64,000 bases of DNA from Shouchella oshimensis (GCF_002019765.1 NZ_KV917380.1:3426576-3490575); one strand, 5' to 3'. Shown: positions 1-9,081, counted from the stretch's first letter. Numbers and translations are program-made. Notes: generated from the sequence alone by a model not told the origin.

Positions 1-664
1 GAATCGACTTCATCCAATGAAGAACATAATCTTCTTCCTCTGCAAGATCCATCTGGCAACTTTCAGACTCTTTATCCACACATGATGCAATATAGAGAAA
101 TTCCATCCCTTGAGGTTCTTTTTGAGATGACACTTTATAGCCTATGACGACATATCGCTGGTAGTCATCCAATTCTTCAACTTTTGAACCAAAATAAGTG
201 AGACCATTTTCATCTTCAACTTCTTTCCAGTCTTCTTCATAATCCCAGCGCTTTCTTAAATTATCCAGTATCCAATCTGGCCTTTCAGCATACCCGCTAT
301 AATTATATTGGAAGTCAACCAAATATCCTCGATTTTCTTCTTCATTTTCATAAGCAAAACGCATTTTTTCATAATGGTCCCCATCCATACCAGATGCATT
401 GTACATGAACACAGCCTCTTCTGGAAACCAAATCGTAAAGGCGTCAATTTTTGAACGCATTAAGTAAAACCCTTCCGCTACTGGCTCTGTCGACACCATC
501 AGTTCACGAGAATGTTCGCTTTGAAACGCATCAATTTGCGGCAAATCTGCCGGGTCCATTTCCGCTGGTGTCTTTTCTGTTTCTTCTGGTGAGCTATCCA
601 TTTGCCCACATCCCCCTACCAGCATGGCAAGAACAACCACCAGCAATAGCTTGCTTTTATCCAT
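1..664 (-). CDS. Putative secreted lipoprotein, copy A (3' end beyond the window)
   Basis: Open from an ATG at 664 down to base 1, so the C-terminus lies outside the window. The N-terminus is a lipoprotein signal: a charged start, a hydrophobic stretch and the lipobox LVGGC at about residues 16-20, so the mature protein should be lipid-anchored on the outer face of the membrane. The mature part is acidic and rich in Glu, Asp, Tyr and Trp, with no catalytic motif I recognise. It is a tandem paralogue of the next gene (797-1501): the signal peptide and the first ~75 residues are almost identical, the rest clearly diverged. The function is unknown. Adjacent duplicated lipoproteins of this sort are sometimes immunity or stress proteins, but nothing here shows that. 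Confidence 0.8.
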   Translation of the reverse strand, partial: MDKSKLLLVVVLAMLVGGCGQMDSSPEETEKTPAEMDPADLPQIDAFQSEHSRELMVSTEPVAEGFYLMRSKIDAFTIWFPEEAVFMYNASGMDGDHYEKMRFAYENEEENRGYLVDFQYNYSGYAERPDWILDNLRKRWDYEEDWKEVEDENGLTYFGSKVEELDDYQRYVVIGYKVSSQKEPQGMEFLYIASCVDKESESCQMDLAEEEDYVLHWMKSI

Positions 665-796
665 TCTACTCGACTCCTTAGAACTTCTTTTAATACTCCG
701 CTATCACTTTTCCTATGGACGTTACCAGAAAATGATTAGAGAGTGAAAAAAGTACTAGATTCTGCTTTCTTATCGGTCTGTCTTTTTAATAGTTTG

Positions 797-1501
797 TTAT
801 TCGCCATCGGTCTCATCTCCATTGCTACGAGTGCCGGAAAATCGAATCGACTTCACCCACTGTAGTGCAAACTGTTTTTCCTCTTCTAAATGAATCTCAC
901 ATCCTTTAGCCTGTTTATTTACGCAACCCACATCGTACACAAATTCTATGACTTGGGGGGTTTGTTTGATAGAAACCTTATATCCAATTACAACATATTC
1001 ATTTGGAGCCACTTCTTTTATCCCGTACAATATTCTACTCTCTTCTTCTTCAACTTCATTCCATTCATCTTCAAAGTCCCATCTCCACCTTAAATTATCT
1101 AAGATGCGTTCAGGTTTTTTGGCATTTCCTCCATACTGGTATTGAAAATTTCCTGTATACTCTCGATTTTCATTTTTATTTTCATAGGAAATTCTAAGCT
1201 TTTCATAATGATCCCCATCCACACCAGAAGCATTGTCCATAAACACAGCCTCTTCTGGAAACCAAATCGTAAAGGCCTCAATTTTTGAACGCATTAAGTA
1301 AAACCCTTCCGCTACTGGCTCTGTCGACACCATCAGTTCACGAGAATGTTCGCTTTGAAACGCATCAATTTGCGGCAAATCTGTCGGATCCATTTCCGCT
1401 GGTGTTTTTTCTGTTTCTTCATCTGGTAAGCTATCCATTTGCCCACATCCTCCTACCAGCAAGGCAAGAACAACCACCAGCAATAGCTTGCTTTTATCCA
1501 T
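797..1501 (-). CDS. Putative secreted lipoprotein, copy B
   Basis: A 234-residue protein with a lipoprotein signal peptide and lipobox LVGGC near residue 19, then an acidic region and a domain containing FTIWFPEEAVFMDNASG and several Trp/Tyr-rich segments. Two cysteines near the C-terminus (about residues 193 and 201) are also present in copy A and may form a disulfide outside the cell. It ends in a Glu/Asp-rich tail. No known domain is recognisable by eye. The gene lies about 130 bp downstream of copy A in tandem, each with its own SD (GGAGTC-type). The 5' ~230 bases are nearly identical to copy A while the 3' half differs at many positions, which suggests duplication followed by partial homogenisation. 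Confidence 0.8.
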   Translation of the reverse strand: MDKSKLLLVVVLALLVGGCGQMDSLPDEETEKTPAEMDPTDLPQIDAFQSEHSRELMVSTEPVAEGFYLMRSKIEAFTIWFPEEAVFMDNASGVDGDHYEKLRISYENKNENREYTGNFQYQYGGNAKKPERILDNLRWRWDFEDEWNEVEEEESRILYGIKEVAPNEYVVIGYKVSIKQTPQVIEFVYDVGCVNKQAKGCEIHLEEEKQFALQWVKSIRFSGTRSNGDETDGE

Positions 1502-1660
1502 TCTGCTCGACTCCTTGAAAATCTTTTTTCTTATCTGAATCCACGCACTTCTGAAAAAAAGCTAACGCCACCTTCATATCCCTAAATATTACCATATATT
1601 CATTTTCCAGAAAGGCTTTTCAAAATACCTATTACACATTGTTACATGTTGAGTCGAAAA

Positions 1661-1708
1661 AAATGGTGCAGGTCTCCTAGGCATGTTCGCTTCGGGCCCG
1701 CACCATTT
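1661..1708 (-). terminator. Intrinsic terminator of mtnKA; copy 1 of a repeated hairpin
   Basis: The arms AAATGGTGC (1661-1669) and GCACCATTT (1700-1708) pair perfectly and enclose a 30-base loop with further pairing (GGTC with GGCC). Read on the minus strand the hairpin follows the mtnA stop (1755) and is followed by a run of T, as expected of a Rho-independent terminator. The loop word GTTCGCTTCGGG and both arms recur at 10895-10944, so this is one copy of a repeated element. Confidence 0.75.
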
Positions 1709-1754
1709 TCAGAGTGCTACGTATTTTTTTGCTTTTTCTTTTTTATACACCCTA

Positions 1755-2804
1755 TCAGGTCAATTGAAGGTGTTCGGCAAGGTTTTCTTTATATGCTGGT
1801 CGAACAATACCATGCTCTGTAATAATCGCGGTAATAAGAGCATTGTCTGTTACGTCAAAAGCTGGGTTGTATGTCTTTACAGCCGGTGGCGCCATCGGCT
1901 GTTCATACCAAGAGTCGGTTATCTCTTTACCTGAACGCTCTTCAATTTCAATGTCTGCTCCTGTTTGACAGCTCCAATCAATGGTGGATGTTGGTGCACA
2001 GACGTAAAACGGGATGCCGTAATGATTGGCAAGGATCGCTAAACCTGACGTGCCGATCTTATTCGCTGTGTCCCCGTTGGCAGCAACTCGGTCACAGCCA
2101 ACAAGTACAGCATCAATCTTGCCTTGCTGCATAACAATCGACGCCATATTATCACAAATTAATGTAACATCAATGCTCGCTTGCTGAAGCTCCCAGGCGG
2201 TGAGCCTTGCGCCTTGCAGAAGTGGCCTTGTTTCATCAGCATATACACGAAAGGAATAGCCTTGTTCATTTCCAAGAAAAAGTGGTGCAAGGGCAGTTCC
2301 ATATTTTGCTGTTGCAATGCCGCCTGCATTACAGTGGGTTAAGATCCCATCTTCTTTTTTAAGTAATGTTAGGGCATGCCTGCCTATTGCTTCGCAAACC
2401 TGTGCGTCTTCTGTACGAATGGCTTCCGCTTCTGTACGCACCGCTTGTAGTACATCTTCTACATTTGCCCTTGGCTGCTGAACAATCTTCTCCAAGCGCT
2501 CTAACGCCCATGCTAAATTGACCGCAGTTGGACGAGATGAAAGGAGATACGCTTTAACATTAGCAAATGTCTGACGAAGCTCAGCCACTGTAACGTAAGG
2601 ATGCCGGACAAGTTCCACGTAGGCACCATAAGCCGCGGCAATCCCGATGGCTGGTGCTCCTCTCACTTGCAAGGCAACAATGGCTTGCCAAACATCTTCT
2701 TGTGTTGTTAATGTTCGATACACGATTTCACCTGGCAGAAGCGTTTGATCAAGGATGACGAGTGTATCTTCACTCGTTAGCTTCACTGATTCAATGGCTG
2801 ACAT
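1755..2804 (-). CDS. mtnA: S-methyl-5-thioribose-1-phosphate isomerase
   Basis: Converts 5-methylthioribose 1-phosphate to 5-methylthioribulose 1-phosphate in the cytoplasmic methionine-salvage pathway. The sequence carries the eIF2B-alpha-like isomerase signatures: RGAPAIG near the N-terminus, the catalytic-cysteine loop THCNAGGIAT, and GCDRVAANGDTANKIGT with the catalytic Asp. The 349 residues match the usual length (~350). I chose the ATG at 2804 because GAGGAG lies nine bases upstream; an in-frame upstream start at 2840 would add twelve residues and lacks an SD. It overlaps the end of mtnK by 14 bases, implying coupled translation, and is followed by a terminator. Its control is that of mtnK: a SAM-I riboswitch upstream of the pair. 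Confidence 0.97.
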   Translation of the reverse strand: MSAIESVKLTSEDTLVILDQTLLPGEIVYRTLTTQEDVWQAIVALQVRGAPAIGIAAAYGAYVELVRHPYVTVAELRQTFANVKAYLLSSRPTAVNLAWALERLEKIVQQPRANVEDVLQAVRTEAEAIRTEDAQVCEAIGRHALTLLKKEDGILTHCNAGGIATAKYGTALAPLFLGNEQGYSFRVYADETRPLLQGARLTAWELQQASIDVTLICDNMASIVMQQGKIDAVLVGCDRVAANGDTANKIGTSGLAILANHYGIPFYVCAPTSTIDWSCQTGADIEIEERSGKEITDSWYEQPMAPPAVKTYNPAFDVTDNALITAIITEHGIVRPAYKENLAEHLQLT

Positions 2805-4011
2805 AGCTTCCGACTCCTCTAATCGCTTCGACAACCCCATGGCCTGTTTGATAATCGCTACGATTCAAAATAAACGTCTTTCCTAGAGTTAAGCATGCGA
2901 TTTCAGCTTCACTACGGGCTTGACTGTCTGAGATACTTGTTATGTCAACGACTTTTGCAATGCCAATGATTCGGCGACATAGTTCCAAACCAACAACCGC
3001 TACCGCATCTTCTAAAACACTTTGTAAGTAATGTTCTAGAAACCCTTCATAGTGAGCCACTCTTTCTGTTGTTTTCTCCTGAAACGCCGTAATAAACTTC
3101 TTTTTAAATTGATCAACTAATGTTTCAATTGTGTCTAAAAGATAGTGTTGAAATGCTTCTTCTCCTTCACTTGTGTAGACACTATTCGTATACGCAAAAA
3201 TGAAGTTTGCGATAATGTTGCCAACGTCATAGCCAGCTGGTCCATAAAAAGCAAATTCAGGGTCAATGACTTTTGTTTCTGATGATGTAACAAATATAGA
3301 GCCTGTATGTAAATCACCATGGAGTAACGCTTGCGCATTCGTCAGGAACTGAAATTTAAGCTTCGCTGTTTCCAGAGCTAATTGTCGATCTCCCCAAATT
3401 TCTTTTTCAACAAAAGACTTTGTTTCTTGAAAAACATCGTTTCGGGGATGTGGAAAAAATGGTTCCGTGTAAACAAGATCTTCTGTAATTTCGCATAATT
3501 CTGGATTTGTATAAGATTTCACTAGCTCTTTTTTCGCTTTGTGATCAAGAACAAGATCAGACGTCGACACAAGGGTTTCCACAAGAAACGTTGAGAGGTG
3601 TTCAGCGAGCTGAGGGAATTGTTGCCTGTTTAATAAAGCGGTTCGTAATATTGTATAATCCGATAAATCCTCCATAACAACACAGTTCTTGTCCCGATCA
3701 TAGTGGTATACTTTCGGAACAAAGCCAGGAGCAAGCTCTCCTTGCAACCGAAGAATATCCGTCTCAATTCGATTGCGATCTGGAGAGACGACGAATTCAT
3801 CCGAAAGACGCGAAACGGGTCCTGCTTGCTTAACAATTAATGACTGCTTACTCTCTTCATCATGCACACGAAACACATAATTTAAGTTACCATCTCCAAT
3901 TTCCTTGCAGACAAGGCGAGCATCCTTATTAAAAAAACCAAACGCTTCTTTTACATACGTAACCACTTCTGTTTCTGTCATAATGGCTGCCGGCCATTCT
4001 TGTTTGGTCAT
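2791..4011 (-). CDS. mtnK: 5-methylthioribose kinase
   Basis: Phosphorylates 5-methylthioribose at C1 with ATP, the step before MtnA. The 406 residues are the usual length. Visible are the kinase-like ATP-binding N-lobe (GDGNLNYVFRV, then IVKQAGP), the catalytic loop HGDLHTGSIFV, and the metal-binding DPEFAFYGPAGYD, all typical of the methylthioribose kinase/aminoglycoside-phosphotransferase fold. The start is supported by AGGAGG a few bases upstream. It is the first gene of the minus-strand mtnKA operon. Upstream are an intrinsic terminator and a complete SAM-I aptamer, so the operon should be shut off when S-adenosylmethionine is plentiful. Confidence 0.97.
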   Translation of the reverse strand: MTKQEWPAAIMTETEVVTYVKEAFGFFNKDARLVCKEIGDGNLNYVFRVHDEESKQSLIVKQAGPVSRLSDEFVVSPDRNRIETDILRLQGELAPGFVPKVYHYDRDKNCVVMEDLSDYTILRTALLNRQQFPQLAEHLSTFLVETLVSTSDLVLDHKAKKELVKSYTNPELCEITEDLVYTEPFFPHPRNDVFQETKSFVEKEIWGDRQLALETAKLKFQFLTNAQALLHGDLHTGSIFVTSSETKVIDPEFAFYGPAGYDVGNIIANFIFAYTNSVYTSEGEEAFQHYLLDTIETLVDQFKKKFITAFQEKTTERVAHYEGFLEHYLQSVLEDAVAVVGLELCRRIIGIAKVVDITSISDSQARSEAEIACLTLGKTFILNRSDYQTGHGVVEAIRGVGSYVSH

Positions 4012-4076
4012 CTTTTTTCCTCCTCATTTGTTTGCTTGTATCAACTCTCCTTGCACCTAGCGCCATCATTTCATAT

Positions 4077-4107
4077 AAAAAGCCTCTTTCATGTACAAGA
4101 AAGAGGC
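4077..4107 (-). terminator. Expression-platform terminator of the mtnK SAM riboswitch
   Basis: GCCTCTTTC (4082-4090) and GAAAGAGGC (4099-4107) form a perfect 9-bp stem. On the minus strand it is followed by a T run (4077-4081). It stands between the SAM aptamer and the mtnK start, the usual place of the regulated terminator. Confidence 0.9.
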
Positions 4108-4126
4108 GGTAGCATACTTGATCCGT

Positions 4127-4264
4127 CTCTTATCTCTCAGGTGATAACCTGTTGGATGTAGCACCGTGCCTTGAACCTTCTAAGAGGTTTCCATAAAATA
4201 ATATACGGAAGGTCGGTTGCTGGGCGTCAAAGGGCCAAATCCCTCAGCCAACTCTCGATAAGAG
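4127..4264 (-). ncRNA. SAM-I (S-box) riboswitch aptamer upstream of mtnKA
   Basis: On the minus strand the closing helix P1 is CTCTTATC (4257-4264) with GATAAGAG (4127-4134). Inside lie the conserved S-box words GAGGGA, GCCC near CAGCAACC, AAGGTGCTA-like (here CACGGTGCTACATCC) and CCTGAGAGATAAGAG. The terminator at 4077-4107 is the expression platform. The ligand is S-adenosylmethionine; binding should favour termination before mtnK. Confidence 0.95.
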
Positions 4265-4459
4265 CAATATTTTATTGTGTTGGGAGTAATCATAAAATGC
4301 AGCTCCGTTATTTGTCAATACTCTTTTTTCAAAAAAATACAAACGGTTTACAAAAGAACCGTCTGTTGGAATCTTAATAAAGAAGAAAAAAAGATTGACG
4401 TGCCACAAGAACCCTGTCATAATCTATTCCAACGATTCATAATTGAATGAAAGATACAA

Positions 4460-4633
4460 CTCTTATAAAGAGCAGGTGGAGGGACGAGCCCGTTGAAGCC
4501 CGGCAACCTGTTTCAGTCCCTAGACTGATTCAAGGTGCTAATTCTCTCGCGCATTGTGCGTGGCAGATAAGAGGACACGACTTTTGTTGTATACACGCAC
4601 ACGTCCTCTTCCTCATACGAAGGGGACGTTTTT
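4460..4633 (+). ncRNA. SAM-I (S-box) riboswitch upstream of mtnWXBD
   Basis: P1 is CTCTTAT (4460-4466) with ATAAGAG (4567-4573). Conserved S-box words are present: GGTGGAGGGA, GCCCGTTGAAGCCCGGCAACC and AAGGTGCTAATTC. Downstream, AAGAGGAC (4569-4576) can pair with GTCCTCTT (4603-4610) as antiterminator. The competing terminator pairs ACGTCC (4601-4606) with GGACGT (4624-4629) and is followed by TTTTT. High SAM should therefore stop transcription before mtnW. It is arranged back to back with the mtnK riboswitch. Confidence 0.96.
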
Positions 4634-4664
4634 ATTTGTAAACATAACGAAAGGGGCTACTTCG

Positions 4665-5855
4665 ATGAGCGATGTGACAGCGACTTACCTTGTTCCAAGT
4701 GGTGGAGATTTACATAAAAAAGCAGAAAACATTGCTCTTGGACTAACGGTTGGTTCATGGACGAACTTGCCAACACTTGAAAAGCAACAACTTCACAAGC
4801 ATAAAGGTGTGGTTGTAGATGTTCAAGACGACGGTAAAAGTGGAATTCTTACAGTGCGTTACCCCTCAGCCAATTTTAGCGATGACATTCCCGCTATATT
4901 AACAACCGTTTTTGGGAAACTGTCATTAGATGGCACCATTAAGCTCATTGATCTCTCGTTTAGCGAAGATGTTGCTCGCCAATTCCCCGGACCATCCTTT
5001 GGAATAGAAGGTATTCGTGAGCTAATTGGTGTTTATGACCGTCCGCTCGTCATGAGTATTTTTAAAGGAATGATCGGCAAGGGGCTTGATGAATTTGAAC
5101 AACAGCTTTATGCGCAAGCCTGTGGTGGCGTTGACCTTGTTAAAGATGATGAAATTTTGTTTGATAACCCTCTTACGCCGTTTGAAGAGCGTGTTAAACG
5201 AGGAAAACGCATACTCGACCAAGTTGAACAGGAAACCGGCAAGCGGGTATTATACGCTGTTAATCTAAGTGGCCGTACCTATGAGTTACGAGAAAAAGCA
5301 CGTCAAGCTAAGCAGCTTGGTGCATCAGCACTCTTGCTTAATGTGTTCGCGTATGGACTAGATGTGCTGCAAGCCCTCGCAGAAGATCCTGACATTCAAC
5401 TACCGATTATGGCTCATCCAGCAGTATCTGGAGCGTTAACGGCTTCAGATCAGTACGGCATTTCTAACAAAGTATTACTAGGTACACTGTTACGGGCGGC
5501 AGGCGCTGACCTTGTCCTATTTCCATCCCCATACGGAAATGTTGCCCTAAAGAAAAACGAGACAACCGCAATTGCATCTGCATTAACTGAATCAGCTGTT
5601 TATCGCCCTTCTTTTCCTGTTCCATCCGCAGGAATTCATCCAGGGCTTGTTCCTCAATTGGTTGAAGATTTCGGAAAAGAATCTGTTATTAATGCTGGAG
5701 GCGGTGTTCACGGGCATCCTCAAGGAGCAGCCGCTGGTGCAACAGCTTTTCGCCAAGCCATTGATGCAGTCTTAACCAAAACCCAGTTAACGGATGCCGC
5801 CTATGAAAAAACTGAACTCGCGGCAGCTCTTGAACAGTGGGGAGGAAAAGGATGA
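4665..5855 (+). CDS. mtnW: 2,3-diketo-5-methylthiopentyl-1-phosphate enolase (RuBisCO-like protein)
   Basis: A RuBisCO-like protein that enolises 2,3-diketo-5-methylthiopentyl 1-phosphate in Bacillus-type methionine salvage; it does not fix CO2. The 396 residues contain the large-subunit-like barrel with GVDLVKDDE, holding the lysine that is carbamylated in this family, the phosphate-loop region [12 protein letters not shown], and FPSPYGN. The reading frame stays open upstream to 4554, through the riboswitch, but the real start is the ATG at 4665 with AAGGGG ten bases upstream and the terminator of the S-box just before it. It is the first gene of the mtnWXBD run and its stop overlaps the start of mtnX. 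Confidence 0.96.
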   Translation: MSDVTATYLVPSGGDLHKKAENIALGLTVGSWTNLPTLEKQQLHKHKGVVVDVQDDGKSGILTVRYPSANFSDDIPAILTTVFGKLSLDGTIKLIDLSFSEDVARQFPGPSFGIEGIRELIGVYDRPLVMSIFKGMIGKGLDEFEQQLYAQACGGVDLVKDDEILFDNPLTPFEERVKRGKRILDQVEQETGKRVLYAVNLSGRTYELREKARQAKQLGASALLLNVFAYGLDVLQALAEDPDIQLPIMAHPAVSGALTASDQYGISNKVLLGTLLRAAGADLVLFPSPYGNVALKKNETTAIASALTESAVYRPSFPVPSAGIHPGLVPQLVEDFGKESVINAGGGVHGHPQGAAAGATAFRQAIDAVLTKTQLTDAAYEKTELAAALEQWGGKG

Positions 5856-6517
5856 CGCAACGCCAACCTGTCTTATTCTGTGATTTTGATGGAACCATAA
5901 CAACGAAAGACAACATCATGGCCATTATGGCTGCTTTTGCTCCACCAGAATGGGAAAAGATAAAAGATGACATACTCGCGCAAAAGCGTTCCATTCGCTC
6001 TGGTGTTGGCGACATGTTTCATTTAATTCCTTCTTCAAAAAAAGAAGAGATTCGTGCATTCGTTCAACAAGCAACCATTCGTTCTGGATTTGCCGCCTTT
6101 GTCGATGAAACCAACCGTCAAAACATTCCCCTTCACATTGTCAGCGGCGGAATTGATTTTTTTGTAGAACCGATGTTGAGGGGGTATTCATTAAACGGGG
6201 AACTTTATTGCAATGGCAGCGATTTTAGTGGTGACACAATTCACATTACATGGCCCCATGCCTGTGACCAACATTGCGGAAATGACTGTGGTTGCTGCAA
6301 ACCATCTATTTTACGTCAGTACCCAGAAGATTCCTATTATCGAATTGTTATTGGGGATTCCATAACCGATCTTGAAGCAGCAAAAATCGCCGACTATGTT
6401 TTTGTATGTGGAGACTATCTGGAAGACAAATGCAAAGCTCTTCGGCTCCCTTATACGCGCTTTGAACAGTTCCATACCGTTGTAGATGCCTTACAAACGT
6501 TAGGAGTGACGCGATGA
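5852..6517 (+). CDS. mtnX: 2-hydroxy-3-keto-5-methylthiopentenyl-1-phosphate phosphatase
   Basis: A HAD-superfamily phosphatase following MtnW; it removes the phosphate to give the acireductone. Motif I is [12 protein letters not shown] near the N-terminus and the C-terminal acidic motif is [13 protein letters not shown] cysteine-rich insert ([13 protein letters not shown], about residues 136-148) is a feature I would expect to bind a metal; it is visible but its role here is inference. The ATG at 5852 overlaps the mtnW stop (ATGA) and has GGAGG seven bases upstream; a GTG at 5837 in frame is less likely. It overlaps mtnB by four bases. Confidence 0.95.
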   Translation: MTQRQPVLFCDFDGTITTKDNIMAIMAAFAPPEWEKIKDDILAQKRSIRSGVGDMFHLIPSSKKEEIRAFVQQATIRSGFAAFVDETNRQNIPLHIVSGGIDFFVEPMLRGYSLNGELYCNGSDFSGDTIHITWPHACDQHCGNDCGCCKPSILRQYPEDSYYRIVIGDSITDLEAAKIADYVFVCGDYLEDKCKALRLPYTRFEQFHTVVDALQTLGVTR

Positions 6518-7140
6518 CTACTGGACAACTTTCTCTTACACAAAAATGGGATGAATTAGCAGCCATTAAAGATGAGCTTGCTGAACGGGATTGGTTTCCT
6601 GGTACAAGTGGAAATTTATCCATCAAAGTATCCACTGATCCCCTCACTTTTCTTGTGACAGCTAGTGGCAAAGACAAACGTAAGCGAACATCTGAAGACT
6701 TTCTTCTTGTTGGAAGAGATAGCCAGCCAGTTGAAACAACTTTACTAAAACCATCCGCTGAAACGGTGCTTCACCAACGCATTTATGAGCAAACAGATGC
6801 AGGGTGCTCCCTTCACATCCACACAGTTGATAACAACCTTATTTCCGATCTTTACGGGGACAAAGGTGAAATTGTCTTTCGAAACCAAGAGCTTATTAAA
6901 GCCTTTCAAATTTGGGAGGAAGACGGTGCATTAACGGTTCCGATCGTTGAAAATTACGCCGATCTTACTAAGCTTGCAGATGCCGTTGCCAATCGAATAC
7001 ACCCTGGTATTTATGGGGTGTTAATTCGTAACCATGGCATTACTGCGTGGGGCCGAAATGGGTTTGAAGCTAAAAAACATTTAGAAGCCTTTGAATTTTT
7101 ATTTTCATATCAACTAAAAAAAGAGCTGTTGGCACGTTAA
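6514..7140 (+). CDS. mtnB: Methylthioribulose-1-phosphate dehydratase
   Basis: A class II aldolase-fold zinc enzyme that dehydrates 5-methylthioribulose 1-phosphate, the step between MtnA and MtnW. The 208 residues show GTSGNLS near residue 30, the zinc pair in [10 protein letters not shown] (about residues 94-103), and the third zinc histidine in RNHGITAWG. Length and motifs fit the family. It starts within the stop of mtnX (ATGA) and is followed 34 bases later by mtnD. Confidence 0.95.
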   Translation: MTTGQLSLTQKWDELAAIKDELAERDWFPGTSGNLSIKVSTDPLTFLVTASGKDKRKRTSEDFLLVGRDSQPVETTLLKPSAETVLHQRIYEQTDAGCSLHIHTVDNNLISDLYGDKGEIVFRNQELIKAFQIWEEDGALTVPIVENYADLTKLADAVANRIHPGIYGVLIRNHGITAWGRNGFEAKKHLEAFEFLFSYQLKKELLAR

Positions 7141-7174
7141 CTACGTCGCCTAGTATCTTGAGGAGGAATGGACA

Positions 7175-7723
7175 ATGGCAACAATCGTTATTCGAGACAC
7201 AGAGGAAACCATTAAAGGACAAGAAGCAGTACAAGCTTTTCTAGACAGTCAAGACGTACTATATGAACAGTGGGACCCGGCAAAATTACCGAGTAGTCTA
7301 CAAGGAAACTGCCAAATCAGTGATGAGGACAAAGAACAGATTTTAACTACGTATGATGCCGATATTCGGTCCCTTGCTGAACGCCGCGGCTACAAAAATT
7401 GGGACGTTATCGCATTAAACGAACATACACCTGATTTAGATGCGCTCCTGAAAAAGTTTGAACAGGTTCATACCCATACCGAAGACGAAGTTCGTGCTAT
7501 TACCGCAGGCTCAGGAAGCTTTGTGATAAAAGGGGCTGACGTTGGGTACTTCGATGTCCAGCTAGAGCCAGGTGATGTGATTAGCGTTCCTGTAGATACA
7601 CCTCACTTCTTCACTCTTTCTGACGAACGTCAAGTTGTTGCAGTGCGCCTTTTCATTGATTCCGAAGGTTGGGTTGCGCACAAGTATGATGATCCTGCCT
7701 TTAGTAACTCTAACGAACGATAA
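7175..7723 (+). CDS. mtnD: Acireductone dioxygenase
   Basis: A cupin-fold metal dioxygenase that oxidises the acireductone to 4-methylthio-2-oxobutanoate and formate (Fe form) or along an off-pathway route (Ni form); sequence alone cannot say which metal is used. The 182 residues contain the metal-ligand motif HTHTEDEVR (two His and a Glu at about residues 96-102) and the fourth ligand in DTPHFFTL (about residue 141). A GAGGAG sequence precedes the start. It is the last gene of the tightly packed WXBD run; a weak terminator-like hairpin follows. Confidence 0.96.
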   Translation: MATIVIRDTEETIKGQEAVQAFLDSQDVLYEQWDPAKLPSSLQGNCQISDEDKEQILTTYDADIRSLAERRGYKNWDVIALNEHTPDLDALLKKFEQVHTHTEDEVRAITAGSGSFVIKGADVGYFDVQLEPGDVISVPVDTPHFFTLSDERQVVAVRLFIDSEGWVAHKYDDPAFSNSNER

Positions 7724-7734
7724 TCGTTGTATTC

Positions 7735-7770
7735 AGGCTTATGGCACCTTTGTCCTAAGCCCTATTTTTT
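7735..7770 (+). terminator. Weak terminator-like hairpin between mtnD and mtnE
   Basis: GGCTTA (7736-7741) pairs with TAAGCC (7756-7761) with a short extension, followed by a T run (7765-7770). The SD of mtnE comes directly after it, so it may only reduce transcription into mtnE. Confidence 0.5.
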
Positions 7771-7779
7771 GGAGGGGAA

Positions 7780-8967
7780 ATGATGACCCAATTTGAACAA
7801 TCAGCACTTTTGCAAGGTCTTCCCGATCAATTTTTTGCCCGTTTAACAGCGACTGTAAGAAAACACCTAGCACAAGGTCACGACATCATTAATTTAGGTC
7901 AGGGCAATCCTGATTTACCGACACCAGACTTTATTGTTGAAACGCTTCAGCAAGCGGCAAGCGAGCCACAATTTCAGCAATATTCTCCTTTTAGTGGTCA
8001 TCTTTTTTTAAAAGAAGCTGTTGCCACATTTTATAAACGTGAATACAACGTCACCATCGATCCAGAAACGGAAGTCGCCGTTCTTTTCGGTGCCAAAACA
8101 GGACTTGTAGAAATTAGTCAATGCTTGCTAAATCCAGGAGATGTAGCGCTTCTACCAGATCCAGGCTATCCTGATTACACGTCCGGTATTGCATTGGCAC
8201 AAGCTCAAGCATCACTCTTTCCGTTGCTTGCGGAAAATGACTTTTTACCAGACTACAAGTCCATCTCAAAAGAAACAGCCGAACGAGCTAAGCTCTTGTT
8301 TTTAAATTATCCAAATAACCCAACTGCTGGCGTCGCCACACACGATTTCTTCGAAGAAACGGTCCGGTTTGCATCAGCGAATAACATTTGTGTTGTTCAC
8401 GATCTTGCCTACGGTGCGATTGGTTATGATGGTGTGAAACCGCCGAGCTTTTTACAAGCAGCTGGCGCAAAAGAAACCGGCGTCGAGATGTACACTCTCT
8501 CAAAAACATATAATATGGCTGGCTGGCGTGTTGGTTTCGCGGTTGGAAATGCGTCGGTTATAAAGTCTATTAATTTGCTACAAGATCACCTGTACGTCAG
8601 CCTGTTCGGTGCCATTCAACAAGCTGCAGCAACCGCACTCTTATCCGATCAAAACGAAGTAAAAGAACTAGTTGCCCGTTATGAAAAACGACGAAATGTC
8701 TTTGTTAACGGATTAAAACGCATCGGTTTAGAAGTGGAAGCACCAAAAGGCTCCTTCTTTGTGTGGATGCCTGTTCCACAAGGGTTCACATCCGAATCGT
8801 TCGCTGACTATTTACTAAAAGAAGCACATCTCGTTGTAGCACCTGGAAATGGATTCGGTCAATATGGCGAAGGCTACGTTCGAATTGGTTTACTCGCAGA
8901 GGAAGATCGATTAGAAGAAGCGATTCAGAGAATGGCGAAGCTACGTTTTGCGTCTATTACATCATAA
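7780..8967 (+). CDS. mtnE: PLP-dependent aminotransferase, probably of methionine salvage
   Basis: A class I/II aminotransferase of 395 residues. Visible are the substrate-side NLGQGNPDLPTPD, the cofactor-binding NYPNNPTAG, and the PLP-lysine motif SKTYNMAGWRVGF near residue 245, with an Arg in YVRIGL for the carboxylate. Its place right after mtnD supports the final step of the pathway, transamination of 4-methylthio-2-oxobutanoate to methionine. The family is broad, so the precise substrate is inferred from context. GGAGGGG lies just upstream of two adjacent ATGs at 7780 and 7783; either could be used. Confidence 0.85.
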   Translation: MMTQFEQSALLQGLPDQFFARLTATVRKHLAQGHDIINLGQGNPDLPTPDFIVETLQQAASEPQFQQYSPFSGHLFLKEAVATFYKREYNVTIDPETEVAVLFGAKTGLVEISQCLLNPGDVALLPDPGYPDYTSGIALAQAQASLFPLLAENDFLPDYKSISKETAERAKLLFLNYPNNPTAGVATHDFFEETVRFASANNICVVHDLAYGAIGYDGVKPPSFLQAAGAKETGVEMYTLSKTYNMAGWRVGFAVGNASVIKSINLLQDHLYVSLFGAIQQAAATALLSDQNEVKELVARYEKRRNVFVNGLKRIGLEVEAPKGSFFVWMPVPQGFTSESFADYLLKEAHLVVAPGNGFGQYGEGYVRIGLLAEEDRLEEAIQRMAKLRFASITS

Positions 8968-8974
8968 TGAAGAC

Positions 8975-9010
8975 ATAAGAGACAGGAAGAGTTCTTCTTC
9001 CGTCTCTTAT
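8975..9010 (+). terminator. Intrinsic terminator of the mtn operon
   Basis: ATAAGAGAC (8975-8983) pairs with GTCTCTTAT (9002-9010), and inside it GGAAGA (8985-8990) pairs with TCTTCC (8996-9001). The T run after it is interrupted (TTATTATT), so termination may be partial. Confidence 0.75.
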
Positions 9011-9051
9011 TATTATTGCTAGGATTTCCCCTTAGCATTCTCTCTATCGTT

Positions 9052-9081
9052 TTGACAATCTACGGATCGAAACATTATACT
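9052..9081 (+). promoter_or_regulatory. Sigma-A-type promoter of the DASS symporter gene
   Basis: Consensus -35 TTGACA (9052-9057) and near-consensus -10 TATACT (9076-9081), 18 bases apart, 40 bases before the gene start at 9121. This suggests the symporter is transcribed separately from mtn. Confidence 0.75.

Noticed and set aside
256-447. Minus-strand ORF within lipoprotein copy A, and its counterpart at 1099-1281
   Set aside because: They lie in another frame of the lipoprotein genes; the main frame has signal peptide and SD.
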